DNA of 64,000 nucleotides from CAIWHR01 sp963726765 (GTDB lineage: Bacteria > Pseudomonadota > Gammaproteobacteria > Burkholderiales > Casimicrobiaceae), in contig CAVSDH010000006.1 in NCBI GenBank assembly GCA_963726765.1, forward strand, positions 310,001 to 374,000, given 5' to 3'. Shown here piece by piece: positions 45,774 to 55,093 of this stretch (within the stretch, counting starts at the first letter, position 1; the number at the start of each line of letters is the position of its first letter). The notes below the pieces were generated by a model. The model searched no databases. It saw nothing but the letters and a program-made list of their open reading frames with translations, and was not told the origin of the DNA. Position numbers and translations under genes: made by a program.

Positions 45774-46109
45774 TCAATATTTCGCGGAGAGCACCGCCGG
45801 CTGCGCCGCGTAGTAGGACGCAACATTGTCGATGTCGTCCTTCGTCAGGCCCGCCGCAAAGCCCTGCATGATCGGATTCCTGCGCTGGCCGGACTTGTAG
45901 TCGCGCAGCGCCTTCGCGAGATAATCGCGATGCTGTCCCGCGAGCTTCGGAAAATCGGGCGCAACGCTGTTGCCGTCGGCACCGTGACAGGCCGCGCAAA
46001 CCTCGGCGGCCTTCGCCTTGCCCGCTTCGGGACTCGCCGCACCGACGGCCGCTGACATCGACCCGGACGCCGCCAGCGCGATGAGCATCAACGATAGACG
46101 GTTCATCAT
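45774..46109 (-). CDS. small periplasmic cytochrome c (second of a pair)
   Basis: 111 residues: signal peptide (cleavage near AVGAA), haem motif CAACH in EVCAACHGADGNS, and methionine ligand in NPIMQGFAAGLT. It resembles class I c553/c4-type single-haem cytochromes. Start ATGATG overlaps the stop of the upstream cytochrome gene. Electrons probably pass to or from a membrane oxidase or reductase; the partner is not visible. Confidence 0.9.
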   Translation of the reverse strand: MMNRLSLMLIALAASGSMSAAVGAASPEAGKAKAAEVCAACHGADGNSVAPDFPKLAGQHRDYLAKALRDYKSGQRRNPIMQGFAAGLTKDDIDNVASYYAAQPAVLSAKY

Positions 46110-46468
46110 TTCACCTTCGTCGCGAGGCCGCTCTGGCCGTAGTACGCCGCCACGTCCGCCATGTCCTTGTCGGTCAGCGACGCGGCGATGGCGCGCATCG
46201 ACGGATGGCTGCGCTCGCCCGACTTGTACTCGCCCAGCGCCTTCACGATGTAGGCCGGGTGCTGACCGGCAATTCGCGGAACCTGGTAGACCTCGGGAAA
46301 CGCGGTGCGCCAACCCTCGATGCCATGGCAGCCCTGGCACATCTGTACCTTGAGCGCGCCCTGCGCTGCGCTTCCCGCGCCGGCATCCTGCGCCAGGGCG
46401 CTCCCGGTCATCGTCACGGCCGCGAGCGCAGCAGTGGTTGCCGCAGCACGCGCTATCAGGTGATTCAT
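46106..46468 (-). CDS. small periplasmic cytochrome c (first of a pair)
   Basis: 120 residues with a signal peptide (cleavage after SALAQ), haem motif CQGCH in VQMCQGCHGIEGW, and methionine ligand in HPSMRAIAASL. It shares the layout of the next gene (PKLAGQH / PRIAGQH, YKSGQRRNP / YKSGERSHP), so the two arose by duplication. Translationally coupled to it by an ATGA overlap. Confidence 0.9.
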   Translation of the reverse strand: MNHLIARAAATTAALAAVTMTGSALAQDAGAGSAAQGALKVQMCQGCHGIEGWRTAFPEVYQVPRIAGQHPAYIVKALGEYKSGERSHPSMRAIAASLTDKDMADVAAYYGQSGLATKVK

Positions 46469-46685
46469 CGTCGTACTTCCGCAAAGTGTGCCGGCCGTGA
46501 GGGTCTGGCCGAGATTGTGCGGCCTGGGCACCGCCTGTCCCGCCGGACGGCTTGCCGCACTCGCCGAAAAAACTGTGCGATTCTAGGGGCTGCGCGTTGC
46601 GGGGTCAAATGCGAGGCGGCTGCCGGACGAGCGTCCGGTTGTATTGCCAAACCGCGAGGAGAGGAATCCGACCCGCCCCGAGGCC

Positions 46686-47009
46686 TCACTTTTCCAGAAA
46701 CTTGAGCTTGTCCTTGACGCCCTTCCACTCGTCGGCATCCCCGGGCGCCGGCTTGCGCTCGATGATGGGCTTCCACTTCTTGGCGAGTTCGGCGTTGATG
46801 GCCGTGAATTGCTTCTGGTCATCAGGCACGTCGTCCTCCGCAAAGATCGCCTCGACCGGGCATTCGGCGACGCAGAGCGTGCAGTCGATGCACTCGTCGG
46901 GATCGATGACGAGGAAATTCGGACCTTCGCGAAAGCAGTCGACCGGGCAAACGTCGACACAATCGGTGTACTTGCAGCGAATGCAGCTCTCGGTGACGAC
47001 ATAGGTCAT
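46686..47009 (-). CDS. fdxA: 7Fe ferredoxin
   Basis: A 107-residue FdxA: cluster Cys in CIRCKYTDCVDVCP and CIDCTLCVAECP, followed by the extended C-terminal tail typical of [3Fe-4S][4Fe-4S] ferredoxins of proteobacteria. The start is the ATG reading MTYVVTES; upstream codons in frame are not conserved in the family. It is a low-potential electron carrier of the cytoplasm and a plausible donor to the 4-hydroxybenzoyl-CoA reductase, although that specific link is inference. Confidence 0.95.
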   Translation of the reverse strand: MTYVVTESCIRCKYTDCVDVCPVDCFREGPNFLVIDPDECIDCTLCVAECPVEAIFAEDDVPDDQKQFTAINAELAKKWKPIIERKPAPGDADEWKGVKDKLKFLEK

Positions 47010-47186
47010 GCGAACGGTCCCGCAGGTCAACGGTTGATTTTACCAAATCGGACCCCATCCTTGGCGCCAGGCAGGGGTGCTTGCACGCGCAAGGGGCTTC
47101 GGCTACCGTAGGTTACTTTGTGGGGCGCCGGGCCGCGCCCGCGCCGATCCACCACTTCCCTGCCCCGCGCACCGCACGAGGATCCC

Positions 47187-47513
47187 ATGAGCGAAAACAT
47201 CAAGCACGTATCAGACGCCACGTTCGACAAGGACGTTCTCCAATCGCAGACCCCGGTCCTGGTTGACTACTGGGCCGAATGGTGCGGCCCGTGCAAGATG
47301 ATCGCGCCGGTCCTGGAGGACCTTGCCCGCGACTACGCCGGCAAGCTGACGGTGGCGAAACTGGACATCGACGCGAATCCGGGCACGACCAGCCAATTCG
47401 GCATCCGGGGCATCCCCACGCTGATCCTGTTCAAGGGCGGCAAGGCCCATGCCCAGAAGGTCGGCGCGCTTTCGAAGTCGCAACTCGCCGCATTTGTTGA
47501 CAGCAACCTTTGA
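47187..47513 (+). CDS. trxA: thioredoxin 1
   Basis: A 108-residue thioredoxin with active site WCGPCK, the cis-Pro loop GIPTLILFK, and complete ends. Located 189 bases upstream of rho, the usual betaproteobacterial order. Confidence 0.97.
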   Translation: MSENIKHVSDATFDKDVLQSQTPVLVDYWAEWCGPCKMIAPVLEDLARDYAGKLTVAKLDIDANPGTTSQFGIRGIPTLILFKGGKAHAQKVGALSKSQLAAFVDSNL

Positions 47514-47702
47514 ACCCGATAACCTGATTTTCGTGCCGCGCCGCCCTCCGGTCTTCCCGGGGCGGCCCTGCGGCAGGATTCGAGGCGCCGCCGGACGATT
47601 CCTGGCGCCTTCCCGGGAGCCTTCCCGGGCCCATCTCCCCGCATTCCCACCCGCGGCGATCAACGCCGATGCGGCCGCCCCCAGCCCTTTCCGCGCACCA
47701 CC

Positions 47703-48962
47703 ATGCAACTCTCAGAACTCAAGTCCAAACCGGTCACCGAATTGGTCGACATGGCCAACGCCAGCGAACTCGAGGGCGCCAACCGGATGCGCAAGCACGA
47801 CCTCATCTTCGCGATGCTGCGACAGCAGGCGAAGAAGGGCGAAAGCATCTTCGGCGACGGCACGCTCGAAATTCTCCCTGACGGCTTCGGGTTCCTTCGC
47901 TCGCCCGACACGAGCTACCTCGCCGGCACCGACGACATCTACATTTCGCCCTCGCAGATCCGCCGCTTCAACCTTCATACCGGCGACACCATCGAGGGGG
48001 AGATCCGGACACCCAAGGACGGCGAACGCTACTTCGCGCTGGTCAAGGTCGACAAGGTCAACGGCGAGCCGCCGGAGAATGCCAAATCCAAGATCCTGTT
48101 CGAGAACCTGACGCCGCTCTTTCCCGACGAGCCGCTGGTCCTCGAGCGCGATATCAAGGCCGAGGAAAACATGACCGGCCGGATCATCGACATCATCGCG
48201 CCGATCGGCAAGGGCCAGCGCGGCCTGCTGGTGTCGTCGCCGAAGTCCGGCAAGACCGTGATGCTGCAGCATGTCGCGCATTCGATCGCGGCGAATTACC
48301 CCGATGTCGTGCTGATCGTTCTCCTGATCGACGAGCGGCCCGAGGAAGTGACGGAAATGCAGCGCTCGGTACGCGGCGAGGTGGTGTCCTCGACGTTCGA
48401 CGAACCCGCGACGCGCCACGTGCAGGTTGCAGAAATGGTGATCGAAAAGGCGAAGCGCCTGGTCGAGCACAAGAAGGACGTCGTGATCCTGCTCGACTCG
48501 ATTACGCGCCTCGCGCGGGCGTACAACACCGTGGTGCCGGCGTCCGGCAAGGTGCTGACCGGCGGTGTCGACGCCAACGCGCTGCAGCGTCCCAAGCGAT
48601 TTTTCGGCGCGGCGCGCAACATCGAGGAAGGCGGCTCGCTGACGATCATTGCAACGGCGCTGATCGACACGGGCTCGCGGATGGACGACGTGATCTACGA
48701 GGAGTTCAAGGGCACCGGCAACATGGAAATCCACCTCGACCGCCGGATGGCCGAAAAGCGCATCTATCCGGCGATCAACGTGAACCGGTCCGGGACGCGC
48801 AAGGAAGAACTCCTCCTGAAGCCCGAGGTGCTCCAGAAGGTCTGGGTGCTGCGCAAGCTCCTCTATCCGATGGACGAGCTCGAGGCGACGGAATTCCTGG
48901 TCGACAAGGTCAAGCAGACGAAGTCCAACGCGGAGTTCTTCGACGCGATGCGCCGGGGCTGA
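47703..48962 (+). CDS. rho: transcription termination factor Rho
   Basis: A 419-residue hexameric RNA helicase. It has the N-terminal helix bundle, the RNA-binding cold-shock domain (LPDGFGFLRSPDTSYLAG), Walker A SSPKSGKT, Walker B VVILLDSITR, and Q-loop/R-loop segments (SGKVLTGGVDANALQ). Length and termini match the family. The 189-base leader after trxA may carry autoregulation but no specific structure was assigned. Confidence 0.98.
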   Translation: MQLSELKSKPVTELVDMANASELEGANRMRKHDLIFAMLRQQAKKGESIFGDGTLEILPDGFGFLRSPDTSYLAGTDDIYISPSQIRRFNLHTGDTIEGEIRTPKDGERYFALVKVDKVNGEPPENAKSKILFENLTPLFPDEPLVLERDIKAEENMTGRIIDIIAPIGKGQRGLLVSSPKSGKTVMLQHVAHSIAANYPDVVLIVLLIDERPEEVTEMQRSVRGEVVSSTFDEPATRHVQVAEMVIEKAKRLVEHKKDVVILLDSITRLARAYNTVVPASGKVLTGGVDANALQRPKRFFGAARNIEEGGSLTIIATALIDTGSRMDDVIYEEFKGTGNMEIHLDRRMAEKRIYPAINVNRSGTRKEELLLKPEVLQKVWVLRKLLYPMDELEATEFLVDKVKQTKSNAEFFDAMRRG

Positions 48963-49197
48963 TCGCCGCCCCAATGCGTTTGCGTAACTCGCTGTCGTAA
49001 CAGTACTTTTCTTGAGCAGCCCCGAAGGTGAGCGGGCCGCGAATATTGCATTGCAGCGCGAATAAAGTGATAATTGTCGTTTTGCCGCGGCCGGGGTCTG
49101 GCGTTCGAATCCTTTGCCCCCATGTAATGCGGCGCCGGTCCCGGCGCACCTCCACGGGCAATCAAGCCCCGGTGCGTGGACCGATGACGAGGACACC

Positions 49198-49483
49198 ATG
49201 AAAACCGGCATCCACCCGAACTACGGCGACATCCAGGTCACCTGCAGTTGCGGCAACGTTTTCGCAACGCGATCGACCGTTGTGAAGCCGCTGCATGTCG
49301 AAGTCTGCTCAGCCTGCCACCCGTTCTACACGGGCAAGCAGAAGGTGATGGACACGGCAGGCCGCATCGACAAGTTCCGCCAGCGCTATGCGGCCAAGCC
49401 GGCCGTCGCCAAGGCGCCCCCGCCCGCAAAGGTTCCCGCGGGAAAGGCTGCCGCCGCGAAAGGCGCCCGCGGCGAAGGCCTGA
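49198..49483 (+). CDS. rpmE: 50S ribosomal protein L31, zinc-binding form (indel near the end)
   Basis: The core (MKTGIHPNYGDIQVTCSCGN, VCSACHPFYTGKQK) has the four Cys of zinc-binding L31. A Lys/Ala/Pro-rich tail follows. In the given frame translation runs on to 49677, past a strong terminator at 49543-49570. One base shift near 49460 gives the ending KAPAAKA and a TGA at 49481-49483, which is the more likely end (about 95 residues). Confidence 0.88.
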
Positions 49484-49542
49484 CTGCGCGCGTCGAAACG
49501 CGCGACAATACGCGGGCCTGCCCTGTCCGGCGCCCCGTGCGG

Positions 49543-49570
49543 AAAAGGCAGCCTCGGCTGCCTTTTTCTT
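49543..49570 (+). terminator. Rho-independent terminator of rpmE
   Basis: AAAAGGCAGC pairs with GCTGCCTTTT around a 4-base loop, followed by TCTTT. It lies about 60 bases after the proposed rpmE stop and before the glycosyltransferase gene. Confidence 0.88.
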
Positions 49571-49622
49571 TAGCGCCTTCGCGGGCGCCGCGCATGCGCA
49601 GCATCCCCTTTCGCACAATCCC

Positions 49623-51320
49623 ATGGTCCGCCCCGCTCACAGCGCAACCCTTGCCCGCGACTCCGAGTCGACGCTGAGCCCGGCGGGGCCCTACCGCGCC
49701 CTCAAGCAATTCGGGCTCGTTATGCTGTGCGGCGTCTGGGTCCTGCTCGGCCTGGTCGGGCACGATCCCTGGAAGACGGAAGATGCGACCTCGTTCGGGA
49801 TCGTCTACGAAATGATGCAGGGCAGCGACCTCCTGACGCCCAATCTCGCAGGCGAGCCCTTCGTCGACCGTCCGCCACTCGTGTATGCGCTCGCGGCGAC
49901 GACCGGCAGGCTGACGGCAGGCTTCCTGTCCGCGCACGACGCGGCCCGGCTTGCCGCAGGGCTGCTGCTGGGATTGACGCTGTTCCTTCTCGCGCTCACA
50001 GGACTGGAGCTCTTCGGCCGCAACTTCAGGTGGATGCCGGTGCTGCTGTTCGTGGGCTGCGTCGGGTTATGGGATCGGGCGCACCAGCTCTCGCCCGAAC
50101 TCGGCTTGCTCACCGGGATTGCCGCTGCGCAATACGGCTTTGCGCTCGCCTTGCGGCGTCCTGCGCTGGGTGGCGCAGCGCTGGGAATCGGCATTGCGAT
50201 CGCGTTCCTGTCCCGCGGCTTCCTGGGGCCACTCTGGATCGCACTCACGGCGATCGCGCTACCGCTCGCATTTGTGCGCTGGCGCTCGGGACGATACGCG
50301 GCGACTGCGGCGATCGCGCTTGTGATCGCGCTGCCACTCTGTGCAGCCTGGCCGATCGCGCTTGCCACGGTCGCGCCGGCCGACCTGGCCGCATGGTGGA
50401 GTGCGCAGTCGTGGACGGATTATTTCGGTCCGATGTCGCCGAAAGCGCCAGCCGATCCGGTGGTGGTAGTGAAGAACATCGTGTGGTTCGCCTGGCCCGC
50501 CCTCCCGCTTGCCGCCTGGACCCTCTGGACCCGCGGTCGCGGCTTCAACGGCGGACTCTCGACACCCGCGATCGAGCTTCCGGGCACGCTTGCCCTCGCG
50601 ATCTTCGTCTCGATTGCGATGATGGCCGATCCGCGCGTCGCGTACCTCATGCCGATTCTGCTGCCGCTCGCCCTTCTGGGCGCGCTCGAGATCGACACGC
50701 TGAAGCGCGGCTACTCCGGTGCGCTCGACTGGTTCGGTATCCTCACTTTCGGGCTGGCAGCGGCAATTGCCTGGTGGCTTTGGTTCGACGCCCTTGCAAG
50801 CGGAATGTCGACGCCGGTCGCACGGCTCCTGCGCGACACGGAGGCGGGTTACCGGCCGGAGTGGCAGTGGCTCGCGGTAGCCGTGTCGGCGATGCTCACG
50901 TTCCTGTGGCTCGCCCTCGTGCGCCCGGCACGCCGCTCGAATCGACGCGCGGTGCTCAATTGGGCAGCAGGGATGACGCTGCTCTGGGCGCTCTACTCGA
51001 CGATTTGGCTTCCCTATCTCGATTCGCGGCGCAGCTATCGGACCATGGCGCAGTCGATGGCCCCACACCTGCCCGCAAAAGGTTGTGTGGCGAGTCGCAA
51101 TCTCGGTGAACCGCAACGCGCACTGTTCCGGTATTTCGCGGGACTCGTGACCGTCCGTGAAGAGACGACACCGATGCACGACTGCGCGACGTTGCTCGTC
51201 CAGTACGGCCGTGTCGAACGCACACCTGCCGCCCCCGAAGGCTGGAGCGTCACCTGGGAGGGTCACCGCCGCGGTGACGACACCGAGCGTTTCGTGCTCT
51301 ACACGAGGACTGCGCCTTGA
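49623..51320 (+). CDS. ArnT/PMT-like integral membrane glycosyltransferase
   Basis: 565 residues with about 12 hydrophobic helices. An N-terminal WKTEDATSFGIVYEM and EPFVDRPPLVYALAA segment carries the acidic residue and the Pro-Pro motif of GT-C glycosyltransferases such as ArnT. A soluble C-terminal part follows the last helix. These enzymes attach sugars from polyprenyl-phosphate carriers to lipid A or proteins; the acceptor is not known. The stop overlaps the obgE start codon (TTGA). Confidence 0.8.
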   Translation: MVRPAHSATLARDSESTLSPAGPYRALKQFGLVMLCGVWVLLGLVGHDPWKTEDATSFGIVYEMMQGSDLLTPNLAGEPFVDRPPLVYALAATTGRLTAGFLSAHDAARLAAGLLLGLTLFLLALTGLELFGRNFRWMPVLLFVGCVGLWDRAHQLSPELGLLTGIAAAQYGFALALRRPALGGAALGIGIAIAFLSRGFLGPLWIALTAIALPLAFVRWRSGRYAATAAIALVIALPLCAAWPIALATVAPADLAAWWSAQSWTDYFGPMSPKAPADPVVVVKNIVWFAWPALPLAAWTLWTRGRGFNGGLSTPAIELPGTLALAIFVSIAMMADPRVAYLMPILLPLALLGALEIDTLKRGYSGALDWFGILTFGLAAAIAWWLWFDALASGMSTPVARLLRDTEAGYRPEWQWLAVAVSAMLTFLWLALVRPARRSNRRAVLNWAAGMTLLWALYSTIWLPYLDSRRSYRTMAQSMAPHLPAKGCVASRNLGEPQRALFRYFAGLVTVREETTPMHDCATLLVQYGRVERTPAAPEGWSVTWEGHRRGDDTERFVLYTRTAP

Positions 51321-52387
51321 GGTTCATCGACGAAGCCACGATCGAAGTTGTCGCGGGCGACGGCGGCAACGGCTCGGCATCGTTCCGGCGCGAGAAGTAC
51401 ATTCCGCGCGGAGGACCCGACGGCGGCGACGGCGGGCACGGCGGCAGCATCTACGCGGTGGCCGATCGCAACATCAACACGCTGATCGACTACCGTTTTG
51501 CGCGCCTGCATCGCGCGAAGCACGGGGAAGGTGGTCGCGGGGCCGACCAATACGGCAAGGGCGCGGAGGACATCGTGCTGCGCATGCCCGTCGGCACGGT
51601 CATCACCGACGCGGATACCGGCGGATTGATTGCCGACCTGGCGGCGCACGAGCAGAAGGCGCTGCTCGCCAAGGGCGGCAAGGGCGGACTCGGCAACATC
51701 CACTTCAAGTCGAGCACGAACCGCGCGCCGCGGCAGTTCACACCCGGCGAGGAAGGCGAGCGGCGGCGCCTGCACCTCGAGCTCAAGGTACTGGCCGACG
51801 TCGGACTCCTCGGGATGCCGAACGCCGGCAAGAGCACGTTCATCCGCGCGGTATCGGCGGCGCGGCCCAAGGTCGCCGACTATCCGTTCACCACGCTCGC
51901 ACCCAATCTCGGCGTCGTGCGCACCGATGCCAACCGAAGCTTCGTCGTTGCCGACATCCCGGGATTGATCGAAGGCGCCGCCGACGGCGCGGGGCTGGGG
52001 CACCAATTCCTTCGCCACCTGCAGCGGACGCGACTCCTGTTGCACGTCGTGGACCTCGCGCCGTTCGATCCCGATGCCGATCCGGTGCGGGACGCGCGAG
52101 CGATCGTCAACGAGTTGAAACGGTACGATCCGGCGCTTCACGACAAACCGCGCTGGCTCGTGCTGAACAAACTCGACCTCGTTCCGGCGGACCAGCGCGA
52201 CGGCCGCATCAAGGCCTTCATCAAGGCTTACCGCTGGAAGGGGCCGGTGTTCGCGGTCGCCGCCGTGAACGGCGAAGGCTGCCGGGAAGTCGCATTTGCG
52301 ATCCAGGCCTGGCTCGACGCCCACCCTGCATACGCATCGACCCCGATCGATGCAACGGAGCCGGCCGCAACGGCTGCGAGAACCTGA
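51317..52387 (+). CDS. obgE: GTPase Obg
   Basis: A 356-residue ribosome-assembly GTPase. The N-terminal Gly-rich Obg fold (GDGGNGSASFRREKY, GGPDGGDGGHGG), then G1 GMPNAGKSTF, G3 DIPGLIEGA and G4 NKLD are all present. Start codon TTG overlaps the stop of the glycosyltransferase gene. In most betaproteobacteria rplU and rpmA precede obgE; here a glycosyltransferase gene does. Confidence 0.97.
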   Translation: MRFIDEATIEVVAGDGGNGSASFRREKYIPRGGPDGGDGGHGGSIYAVADRNINTLIDYRFARLHRAKHGEGGRGADQYGKGAEDIVLRMPVGTVITDADTGGLIADLAAHEQKALLAKGGKGGLGNIHFKSSTNRAPRQFTPGEEGERRRLHLELKVLADVGLLGMPNAGKSTFIRAVSAARPKVADYPFTTLAPNLGVVRTDANRSFVVADIPGLIEGAADGAGLGHQFLRHLQRTRLLLHVVDLAPFDPDADPVRDARAIVNELKRYDPALHDKPRWLVLNKLDLVPADQRDGRIKAFIKAYRWKGPVFAVAAVNGEGCREVAFAIQAWLDAHPAYASTPIDATEPAATAART

Positions 52388-52410
52388 GACAAGAAGCTCG
52401 CGCTCCACGC

Positions 52411-53532
52411 ATGAGCACGCCCGTCGCCTCCGCCAAGCGCATTGTCGTCAAGGTGGGTTCCAGCCTGGTCACCGATGAGGGTCGCGGGCTCGACCACGCC
52501 GCCGTCGCGCGCTGGGCGGGGGAAATCGCGGCACTCAAGCGCACGGGCCGCGAGATCGTGCTGGTTTCGTCCGGTGCAATCGCCGAAGGCGTGAAACGCC
52601 TGGGCTGGCGCGCGCGGCCTTCCACCATGCACGAATTGCAGGCTGCCGCCGCTGTCGGTCAGATGGGGTTGGTACAGGCCTATGAAGCGGCGTTTGCCCA
52701 ATTCGGATTGCACACGGCGCAGATCCTGCTCACGCACGATGACCTGGCCGACCGTCGCCGGTATCTCAATGCGCGCTCGACGCTGGTCACGCTTCTCGCG
52801 CTTGACGTCATCCCCGTCATCAATGAGAACGACACCGTTACCACGGACGAGATTCGCTTCGGCGACAACGACACGCTGGGCGCGCTGGTCACGAATCTGA
52901 TCGAGGCGGACGTGCTGGTGCTGCTCACCGACCAGCAAGGACTCTATAGCGCCGACCCGCGGCTGGACGCCGCGGCGACCCTCGTGCGAAGCGCGCGTGC
53001 CGGCGACCCGGCGCTCGAGGCGATGGCCGGCGGCGTCGGCAGCGCCATCGGCCGCGGCGGCATGCTGACCAAGATCCTCGCCGCGAAGCGCGCAGCGCGC
53101 TCGGGCGCGTCGACCGTCATCGCCTGCGGTCGCGAGGAGCGCATCCTGTCGCGGCTCGCTGCCGGCGAGGCGATAGGTACGTTGCTGCTGGCGGATGAAA
53201 TCTCGCTGGCCGCCCGCAAGCAGTGGCTCGCCGACCACCTTCAGCTCGCCGGACGCCTCACGCTCGATGCGGGCGCCGTGCGCGCACTCATGCGCGACGG
53301 CAAGAGTCTGCTGCCGATCGGCGTGATATCGGTCACCGGCGATTTCGAGCGTGGCGAGGTCGTCGGGTGCTTCGATCCCGACGGCCGGGAAATCGCGCGC
53401 GGGCTCGTCAACTACGGCGCGCAGGAAGCAGCGCGAATATTGCGCAAGCCCTCGTCCGAGATCGAAGCTGTCCTCGGCTACGTCGACGAACCGGAATTGA
53501 TACACAGGGACAACATGGTGTTGCTCGCATGA
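52411..53532 (+). CDS. proB: glutamate 5-kinase
   Basis: A 373-residue enzyme phosphorylating glutamate, the first step in proline synthesis. The amino-acid kinase domain starts RIVVKVGSSLVTDEG and includes IPVINENDTVTTDE and LTDQQGLYSADPR; a C-terminal PUA domain (SLLPIGVISVTGDFERGEVV) follows. It lies 23 bases after obgE, the normal order. Confidence 0.97.
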   Translation: MSTPVASAKRIVVKVGSSLVTDEGRGLDHAAVARWAGEIAALKRTGREIVLVSSGAIAEGVKRLGWRARPSTMHELQAAAAVGQMGLVQAYEAAFAQFGLHTAQILLTHDDLADRRRYLNARSTLVTLLALDVIPVINENDTVTTDEIRFGDNDTLGALVTNLIEADVLVLLTDQQGLYSADPRLDAAATLVRSARAGDPALEAMAGGVGSAIGRGGMLTKILAAKRAARSGASTVIACGREERILSRLAAGEAIGTLLLADEISLAARKQWLADHLQLAGRLTLDAGAVRALMRDGKSLLPIGVISVTGDFERGEVVGCFDPDGREIARGLVNYGAQEAARILRKPSSEIEAVLGYVDEPELIHRDNMVLLA

Positions 53533-53551
53533 CACGCGCAACACCATGTTG
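53511..53551 (+). terminator. 14-bp perfect inverted repeat over the proB 3' end
   Basis: CAACATGGTGTTGC (53511-53524) and GCAACACCATGTTG (53538-53551) form a perfect stem with a 13-base loop. The left arm encodes the final proB residues and the stop codon falls in the loop. No T run follows, so it may be a transcript-end stabilising hairpin or a short mobile palindrome rather than a classical terminator. Confidence 0.45.
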
Positions 53552-53739
53552 CGGCGGAGGCCAACTTGGCGCGCAGCGGCACGTTTCCACCTGGTCGGTT
53601 GAGGACAGATGTGCCGCATTGGGGAGCATCGACGCCCGCGACAGGTTGCCCTAGAATTCCGTCATGAACGGACGGGATCGGCACGGTGCACCGCACGGTC
53701 GATCGAGTCGTCACAATATCTACCCGGGGAGACACTGAT

Positions 53740-54306
53740 ATGGCACTGATCGATCGCGTCAAGAACATCCTGGTCACGCCGAAAACCGAATGGCCGACCA
53801 TCGCCGGGGAAACGGCATCGACCCAGTCGATCTACGTCGGGTACGTGCTCATACTTGCGGCGATCGGCCCGGTTGCCATGGCGCTCAAAGGCGGGCTGCT
53901 GGGATTGACCTTTGCGGTATTGAGTTACGTCGTCGCCCTGGCGGTCGCCTACCTGCTCGCGCTGATCGTCGATGTCCTTGCGCCGTCCTTCGGCGGCGAA
54001 AAGGATTTCGTCCAATCGCTCAAGCTCGTCGCCTATTCGTACACCGCCGCGTGGATTGCGGGCATCGCCAACCTGCTGCCGTTCATCGGCGCGATCGTCG
54101 GGTTGCTGGCGGCGATCTATACGGTCTACACGTTCTACCTGGGCGCTGCCGTGCTGAAGAAATGCGCACCGGAAAAGGCCGTCGGATTCACGATCGTCGT
54201 CGTCGTCTGCGGGATCGTCCTGGGCGTCGTCGTCGGCGGCTTCCTGCTGTCGGCCATGCTGGGCGGAGGCATGGGTGGCATGTCCGGTCTCGGTACGATC
54301 CGATGA
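53740..54306 (+). CDS. Yip1 domain membrane protein
   Basis: 188 residues with five hydrophobic segments. The N-terminus MALIDRVKNILVTPKTEWPT is typical of bacterial Yip1-domain proteins. A GGGGAGA Shine-Dalgarno precedes the ATG. It overlaps the next gene by four bases (ATGA). Function in bacteria is unknown. Confidence 0.85.
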   Translation: MALIDRVKNILVTPKTEWPTIAGETASTQSIYVGYVLILAAIGPVAMALKGGLLGLTFAVLSYVVALAVAYLLALIVDVLAPSFGGEKDFVQSLKLVAYSYTAAWIAGIANLLPFIGAIVGLLAAIYTVYTFYLGAAVLKKCAPEKAVGFTIVVVVCGIVLGVVVGGFLLSAMLGGGMGGMSGLGTIR

Positions 54307-54719
54307 TCCGGCAGGCTCTCCTCGCTACGATCCTCGCCCCGGTCGCGGCACTCGCCGCCTCGACCATGCAGCCCGGGCAATGGGAATCGACGGTGTCCGT
54401 CGCCCGCCCGGGTCGCGTGCCGCTGATTTCAACCGACAGCGACTGCGTCACGCAAAAGGAAATCGACGACGGCAGCAAGTCGTTGCCGAAGCCGGGCGAC
54501 AATTGCGACCTGACGAACGTCGCGACCACCGACGGCAAGACGACCTATGATTTTTCCTGCCGGGACGGGGACATCGTACGGACGGGACACGCTGCATTCG
54601 CGATCGAGGCGACGCGGTACGAGGGAAAGCTCGACGTCAACTCGCGCAAGGGCGGCAGCGGCCCCGAGATCGCATCGTCGATGACCTGGACCGCGCGCCG
54701 CGTCGGAGCGTGCAAGTAG
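54303..54719 (+). CDS. DUF3617 family exported protein
   Basis: 138 residues with a signal peptide (cleavage after ALAAS). DUF3617 features are MQPGQWESTVSV, the Cys-containing SDCVTQKEID, and YDFSCRDGD. Cotranscribed with the Yip1 gene. Function unknown; periplasmic. Confidence 0.85.
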   Translation: MIRQALLATILAPVAALAASTMQPGQWESTVSVARPGRVPLISTDSDCVTQKEIDDGSKSLPKPGDNCDLTNVATTDGKTTYDFSCRDGDIVRTGHAAFAIEATRYEGKLDVNSRKGGSGPEIASSMTWTARRVGACK

Positions 54720-55093
54720 CGGCGCGAGCGGCGGAGAGGGGCCCCGAGCGCGAAGCGCGCAGGGGATCGGAGCAATCGCGAGTCGCCGCTGGAGGCCGAC
54801 AACTCGCCCGGCGCATGGCTCTCCCGACGCGGAGGCCGAGGCGCGAGCGGCGGAGAGGGGCCCGAACGCGCGATCGGCGAGCAGGGGCCCCAAGCACTGC
54901 TTGGGGATGCGAGCAAACGGGAGCGCGTTCGGAGGCCGACAGATCGAATTTGCCACTGGCACGACCAGTGCGGAGGCCGAACCGAGCGCGAAGCGCGCAG
55001 GGGATCGGAGCAATCGCGAGTCGCCGCGGAGGCCGACAACTCGCCCGGCGCATGGCTCTCCCGACGCGGAGGCCGAGGCGCGAGCGCAGGCCG
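54720..55093. repeat. repeat island: 106-bp direct repeat pair with GGAGGCCGA units and hairpins
   Basis: Copy 1 (54744-54849) and copy 2 (54982-55086) are identical except for one base missing in copy 2 and slight end differences. A shorter unit GCGCGAGCGGCGGAGAGGGG occurs at 54722 and 54841. The 9-mer GGAGGCCGA recurs six times across the island. Hairpins CCCCAAGC-ACT-GCTTGGGG (54888-54906) and CACTGG-N5-CCAGTG (54954-54970) lie between the copies. No protein-coding signal is seen. Confidence 0.85.

Noticed and set aside
54744..55086. Possible CRISPR array from the repeated GGAGGCCGA units
   Set aside because: Spacing is irregular, units are only 9 bases and the larger repeats are two 106-bp copies; this is not a CRISPR layout.
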